Assembly (NCBI GenBank): GCA_963843525.1
Contig: CAWJKM010000003.1
Location: 62,001 to 126,000 of the forward strand
Reading direction: 5' to 3'
Length of the DNA stretch: 64,000 bases
From: DATJPR01 sp963843525
Lineage (GTDB): Bacteria > Bacteroidota > Ignavibacteria > UBA10030 > UBA6906
The notes beneath the pieces are model-generated. The model was not told the DNA's origin. It saw only the letters and a program-made list of their open reading frames with translations, and did no database searches. Numbering within the stretch: the stretch's first letter is position 1; each line of letters starts with the position of its first letter. Position numbers and translations under genes: made by a program. Of this stretch, positions 60,631-64,000 are shown piece after piece.

Positions 60631-61425
60631 ATGGAACTGGGCTTGCACAACCGGGTAGCCATCGTGTGTGCGGCGAGCCAGGGGCTTGGAAAAGCCACGG
60701 CCGCCGGGTTCGCACGCGAAGGGGCACATGTCGTGATCTGCTCCCGTAACGAAAAAAGACTCGAGGCGGCCGCGGACGAACTCCGCCGGGTCGTCGATGG
60801 ATCCTCTGTCCTGCCTGTTGTTGCCGACGTGACCTCGCCGGAGCAGATTCAGACACTTGTGGCGAAAACGCTGACAGAATTTGGCAGGATTGATGTGCTC
60901 GTCACAAATGCCGGCGGACCTCCCGCAGGGATGTTCCCGACGCTGAGCGATGCGGATTGGGAAACGGGAATTTCGTTGAACCTTTTCAGCACGATTCGTC
61001 TCATCCGCGCCGTTCTCCCCGAGATGCAGAAGAAACAGTGGGGACGTATAATCAATATTACATCGCTCTCGGTGAAGCAGCCGATCGGCGACCTCATTAT
61101 CAGCTCGACGGTACGGCCGGGAATTCTCGGCCTCTCGAAAGTCCTCTCGCAGCAGCTCGGCCGGGACGGGATTTTGATCAACACCGTGGCTCCGGGCTAT
61201 TTCCTGACGGCGCGACAGAAAGACATCAGCATTGCACGCGCAAAAGCAAAGGGGATCCCGCTGGAATCGTACCTTGCGGAACTCGCCAAAGACGCTCCCG
61301 TCGGTCGGCTGGGGGACCCCGAAGAACTTGCCAGCGTGATTGTGTTCCTGGCGTCTGAAAGGGCAAGCTATGTGACGGGAACACTCATTGCCGTGGATGG
61401 GGGAGCTTCACGTGGACTTTTCTAA
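60631..61425 (+). CDS. SDR-family oxidoreductase lacking the catalytic Tyr-Lys pair
   Basis: A 264-residue Rossmann protein. The cofactor loop is VCAASQGLGKA (about 12-22), DVTSPEQIQ and TNAGGPPAGMFP follow, and the serine of the catalytic triad is in NITSLSV. Where classical members have YxxxK, this one reads ISSTVRPGILGLSK, with serine for tyrosine and arginine for lysine. An SDR branch with this change (often 'NTxRxG') exists in my memory and may use another chemistry or bind cofactor only. AAAGGA lies before the ATG. Confidence 0.85.
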   Translation: MELGLHNRVAIVCAASQGLGKATAAGFAREGAHVVICSRNEKRLEAAADELRRVVDGSSVLPVVADVTSPEQIQTLVAKTLTEFGRIDVLVTNAGGPPAGMFPTLSDADWETGISLNLFSTIRLIRAVLPEMQKKQWGRIINITSLSVKQPIGDLIISSTVRPGILGLSKVLSQQLGRDGILINTVAPGYFLTARQKDISIARAKAKGIPLESYLAELAKDAPVGRLGDPEELASVIVFLASERASYVTGTLIAVDGGASRGLF

Positions 61426-61428
61426 CCG

Positions 61429-62049
61429 ATGACAACAACTGATGTCATGCGTCTTCCCAGTGCCGGGCGTGAAGAGGGAGGCCACCGATTTGATTACAAA
61501 GGCCTCCATCGGTACATCCTGACCCTTCCGACGTTTCGGGAAAAAACGCACTTCACCGATCAAGCGTTGATTTTTTCCCTCCTGGGCACTCTCCGCGAAA
61601 TGGCGGCGAGGGAGAAGTTCGACGTGTATGCCTATTGTTTTCTCCCTGATCGCCTCCTTCTGATCATCCGGGGGAAGGATGAAATCTCGGATATGAAGTC
61701 GTTCCTCAGAAACTTCCGGGTCACGACCAATGACTCGATGACCCCGCTTCTCGGTCATCCCCTGTGGAGCAAGAAGTACATTGAACGCGTCCTCCGGAAG
61801 AGCGAAGACACGAAAACGGTTGCACGCGATCTCTTCATGACTCCCGTGCGCAAAGGGTTGGTCAAGTCGCTCTCCGATTATCCTTTTTTAGGATCCATTG
61901 CCGTGCCCATGGCGAAGATTCTGGGTGAATCCTCAGCACCGCCTCAGCGCAGGTCAACCCCCCGGGGACGGCCGGGAGCAACCCGGAAGGAATTCCAACG
62001 GGGACGCACCCAGGGTGGCGGCGGACCGCGCCGACCTCATCGATCGTAA
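61429..62049 (+). CDS. Catalytically inactive Y1-transposase homologue with basic tail
   Basis: A 206-residue protein whose body aligns with IS200/RAYT transposases: YKGLHRYILTLPTFREKTHF, YAYCFLPDRLLLIIRG and VARDLFMTPVRKGLVKSL. The family's HUH motif (PNHVHLL) is replaced by PDRLLLI, and the usual catalytic tyrosine (RYILNNPVRAG) is aspartate (RDLFMTPVRKG). The fold appears kept while the chemistry is lost. A basic, glycine/arginine-rich tail of about 40 residues follows (RRSTPRGRPGATRKEFQRG). It may bind DNA or RNA. It starts 4 bases after the SDR gene. No hairpins like those of the 13-kb element surround it. Confidence 0.75.
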   Translation: MTTTDVMRLPSAGREEGGHRFDYKGLHRYILTLPTFREKTHFTDQALIFSLLGTLREMAAREKFDVYAYCFLPDRLLLIIRGKDEISDMKSFLRNFRVTTNDSMTPLLGHPLWSKKYIERVLRKSEDTKTVARDLFMTPVRKGLVKSLSDYPFLGSIAVPMAKILGESSAPPQRRSTPRGRPGATRKEFQRGRTQGGGGPRRPHRS

Positions 62050-62057
62050 TCCTGTCA

Positions 62058-62975
62058 TTAGATGGCTGTTCGCAAACCGGTTTGGTCGAACAGGGTCTGC
62101 CCCGCCTCGCGCGGAAAACAGAGGTCTTGCAGAAGAGGGAAAGCCCGGAACGTGGCGGGAGGAACCGCAACCGGGGCACCCTGTCTGAGCGCGGCGGTCA
62201 ATTGAAATGCATTTGCCACGGCCTTTCCACCGGTCGTGTTATTACAGACGATCACGGCCTGTGAACAACGCCCGGCGAGCGCATCCAGCCTCCGGCGAAG
62301 TTCCATGAGTTCGCGCCCATTATAGAGATAGTCGTAGCGGGTGTCGTACCCATTGAGCAACCACCCCTTTTCATTCCTTCCATGCAGCCGCAAATACGCC
62401 GTGTCTCCCACCACGCCGGTCAGGAAGGGCATGTATTGCCGCACCTTCGGAAGGTCGGCGCTCACCGACCGCATCGCGTGTTCCGTCAGAAAGGGGAGGA
62501 GGGATGACGTATCCCAGGACGAATGACGGAGCTCCACATACATCGGAAACTCCCTGAACACCTCCGCCAGTGTGGTGAGATAGTGACGGTTTGCACCGGT
62601 GTTGGTGAATCCATACGGGAACTGCATGAGCAAAGCGCCAAGCCGGTTGTGACGGGCCAGCTCTCGGAGAAGACTCTGCATGGTTTTCACCTGGGCGGGA
62701 CGAATCGTCCGGTCATGCGTGAACGAACGATGGAGTTTCACGGAGAACTGGAAGGATTTTCTTCCCTGGACGGCCGCGATCCACGGCCGTACATCTGTTG
62801 CAGTCAGGGTTTCATCCCAGAATGTTGCGCGCACTTCCACAGCCGAAAAGTAGTCGGAGTAGTATGCCAGCTTCTCCGCTGTGGTCATCCCGGTGCGGGG
62901 ATAAAAGCAGTTGTCGAGAATTTCATGCTCCCAACCGCCAATGCCGATGAAGTAGTGCACCTGCTGCTGTTCCAT
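62058..62975 (-). CDS. DUF72-family protein
   Basis: A 305-residue TIM-barrel protein. FIGIGGWEHEILDNCFYPRT at the N-terminus, SFQFSVKLHRSFTHDR, LLMQFPYGFTNT, MYVELRHSSWD and YLRLHGRNEKGW are DUF72 landmarks. Function is not known; related proteins are linked to DNA metabolism. Start at 62975 with GGAGG four bases upstream. Its 3' end meets the Y1-homologue gene (9 bases). Confidence 0.9.
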   Translation of the reverse strand: MEQQQVHYFIGIGGWEHEILDNCFYPRTGMTTAEKLAYYSDYFSAVEVRATFWDETLTATDVRPWIAAVQGRKSFQFSVKLHRSFTHDRTIRPAQVKTMQSLLRELARHNRLGALLMQFPYGFTNTGANRHYLTTLAEVFREFPMYVELRHSSWDTSSLLPFLTEHAMRSVSADLPKVRQYMPFLTGVVGDTAYLRLHGRNEKGWLLNGYDTRYDYLYNGRELMELRRRLDALAGRCSQAVIVCNNTTGGKAVANAFQLTAALRQGAPVAVPPATFRAFPLLQDLCFPREAGQTLFDQTGLRTAI

Positions 62976-63049
62976 GTCTCCTCCGCTTCGTTTCAATGAA
63001 GAACCCACCCCGAACCGGTTACCATGTGCGGTCCGTCCCGGTTGTGCTC

Positions 63050-63078
63050 TTGACTTTTTGCTTTTTCATACGTACCAT
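63050..63078 (+). promoter_or_regulatory. Promoter of the S24 regulator gene
   Basis: TTGACT, 17 bases, TACCAT. Two palindromes lie just after the predicted start point. Confidence 0.55.
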
Positions 63079-63091
63079 CCAAGTGCAACAT

Positions 63092-63107
63092 ACGACATTT
63101 TTGTCGT
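63092..63107. promoter_or_regulatory. Candidate operator 1 of the S24 regulator
   Basis: Perfect palindrome ACGACA-TTTT-TGTCGT, about 10-15 bases after the predicted transcription start. Confidence 0.5.
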
Positions 63108-63108
63108 C

Positions 63109-63130
63109 TTGTCAAGTGGAAATTTGACAA
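63109..63130. promoter_or_regulatory. Candidate operator 2 of the S24 regulator
   Basis: Inverted repeat TTGTCAA-N8-TTGACAA, one base after operator 1 and 18 bases before the start codon. It shares the TTGTC half-site. Confidence 0.5.
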
Positions 63131-63148
63131 ATGTGTCATGGAGGTGGT

Positions 63149-63799
63149 ATGAAGTCGACAATCGGTGACAGGATACGGGAAGCACGCGAGAACAAGGGAC
63201 TCGATCAAAACAGTCTGTCGGCAAAGGTCGGTGTCGCGACCCGGACTCTGCAACGGTGGGAAAAGGGGGAGCAGACGCCGGACGGGGTCGCCTTGACCAG
63301 TCTCGCAAAACTGACCGGCGTGCAGCCGAGCTGGCTTCTCACGGGAGACGGCGAAATGTATCCGATGCTCACCCGGCCGGAAAATGTCTATCCGTTGCCC
63401 GGTTCAAACCGTCGACGCACTCGGCTGGTCGACCTCCCCCTGATCTCCGCCGTCCCGGCGGGAAAAGTGGCGACGATTTTTCATCCGGACTATGCCGACG
63501 ACTACGTTACGGTAGACGACATCAAGGACCCCGGGGCATTTGCCCTTAAGGTGAAGGGGCAATCGATGTCTCCCAGGATCGAGGACGGCGATGTTGTCAT
63601 TGTCAGCCCCCAGCAGGAGCCGCGGTCAGGCGATATTTGCGTTGTCCGCGTGGACGGCGAGGACACGTTGAAAAAGGTGAAATTCGAAGGTCTCTACATT
63701 CATCTGATTCCTTTGAATCCCGACTTCGAACCGATGACCGTGAAGAAGAAGGATGTCAACTTCGTCTGGAAGGTCGTGAAACTCATCAAGCAGCTTTAG
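63149..63799 (+). CDS. Self-cleaving transcriptional regulator (XRE-type HTH + S24 peptidase)
   Basis: A 216-residue LexA/CI-like repressor. An N-terminal HTH (IGDRIREARENKGLDQNSLS, with TRTLQRWEKGEQ as recognition helix) is joined to an S24 domain. The cleavage site is the Ala104-Gly105 pair in SAVPAGKV; the catalytic serine is Ser139 in VKGQSMSPRIEDGD; the lysine is about 175 in EDTLKKVKF. GGAGG lies four bases before the ATG; an ATG six codons upstream is rejected. It probably represses itself through the palindromes just upstream and may respond to DNA damage or be a prophage-type switch; no phage genes are nearby. Confidence 0.9.
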   Translation: MKSTIGDRIREARENKGLDQNSLSAKVGVATRTLQRWEKGEQTPDGVALTSLAKLTGVQPSWLLTGDGEMYPMLTRPENVYPLPGSNRRRTRLVDLPLISAVPAGKVATIFHPDYADDYVTVDDIKDPGAFALKVKGQSMSPRIEDGDVVIVSPQQEPRSGDICVVRVDGEDTLKKVKFEGLYIHLIPLNPDFEPMTVKKKDVNFVWKVVKLIKQL

Positions 63800-63926
63800 C
63801 AGGTGAGAGCCGCCGCAAAATCTCCTCACCCTCCCCGCCTGTTTTCCAGTCCATATTAGCCTCCAGCGTCCGGAAGAGGAAAGAAGAAATCAACGCATGA
63901 CCACTCGGCAATTGGGAGGAACAGAA

Positions 63927-63960
63927 AAGCCCGCTCACGCGGGCTTCCTGCGTTTCTTTT
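63927..63960 (+). terminator. Terminator after the S24 regulator gene
   Basis: Perfect 8-bp stem AAGCCCGC-TCAC-GCGGGCTT, with a T-rich tract beginning a few bases after. The 130 bases before it hold no gene that I can support. Confidence 0.65.
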
Positions 63961-64000
63961 TTCTCTGACCGCGGGTGCTTATCCGGTCACCATATGAACG

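Noticed and set aside
63897..63971. A 23-codon frame after the S24 gene
   Set aside because: It runs through the terminator hairpin and T-tract, so it is unlikely to be translated.

Overview
The window is GC-rich, protein-dense bacterial chromosome with no rRNA, tRNA or CRISPR array that I can see. Two secreted proteins end in Por-type (type IX secretion, T9SS) C-terminal domains. With a PorV-like barrel, a BatA-type membrane protein, a lamin-tail surface protein and a carboxypeptidase-regulatory TonB-dependent receptor, this points to Bacteroidota, most likely an Ignavibacteria/Chlorobi-side lineage. Lineage is inferred from gene content only. Many promoters fit TTGnnn - 17 bp - TAnnnT, and several starts are GTG or TTG.

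Layout. 1-5.9 kb, minus strand: a truncated peptidase-MA/beta-propeller protein, then a tight six-gene operon (type 2 isopentenyl-diphosphate isomerase, polyprenyl synthase, HPr, Enzyme I, phosphoglucose/phosphomannose isomerase, a 33-residue membrane protein) read from one promoter. 5.9-9.7 kb, plus: a sugar nucleotidyltransferase, then metK-ahcY with a terminator. 9.8-18.2 kb: a single-domain response regulator divergent from a lamin-tail protein, a frameshifted IS200/RAYT element bracketed by hairpins, an orphan ABC ATPase, murI and glnD. 18.2-32 kb, plus: hypA-hypB, then a complete bidirectional NAD-linked [NiFe] hydrogenase locus hoxEFUYHW-hypF-hypC-hypD-(CoA-binding protein)-(MFS transporter)-hypE. 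32-45.5 kb: DUF5674, a TlpA-like thioredoxin lipid-envelope protein, a fatty acid hydroxylase, GNAT, radical SAM, DinB, pyrE, Nudix, HAD, pyrimidine phosphorylase, inositol monophosphatase, HflX and a BatA-like protein. 45.7-60.2 kb, plus: a surface locus with two T9SS cargo proteins, a lipoprotein, a TonB-dependent receptor, a PorV-like barrel, an NHL-type lipoprotein and a patatin-barrel fusion. 60.2-64 kb: a small unknown protein, an SDR and a Y1-transposase homologue that both lack catalytic residues, DUF72, and a self-cleaving S24 repressor with operator palindromes.

How the parts fit. The hydrogenase block holds all structural subunits (HoxE, F, U, Y, H), the HoxH endopeptidase and all six Hyp factors, so it could make an active soluble enzyme coupling H2 to NAD(P)H. 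glnD and the hypAB transcript diverge from promoters that appear to share one palindromic -35 hexamer. The surface locus looks like a single export and uptake unit. The best candidates for undescribed biology are the shared -35 promoter, the MFS and CoA-binding genes inside the hyp operon, the catalytically dead Y1 homologue, the 8-bp period repeats seen at two sites, and the surface locus.
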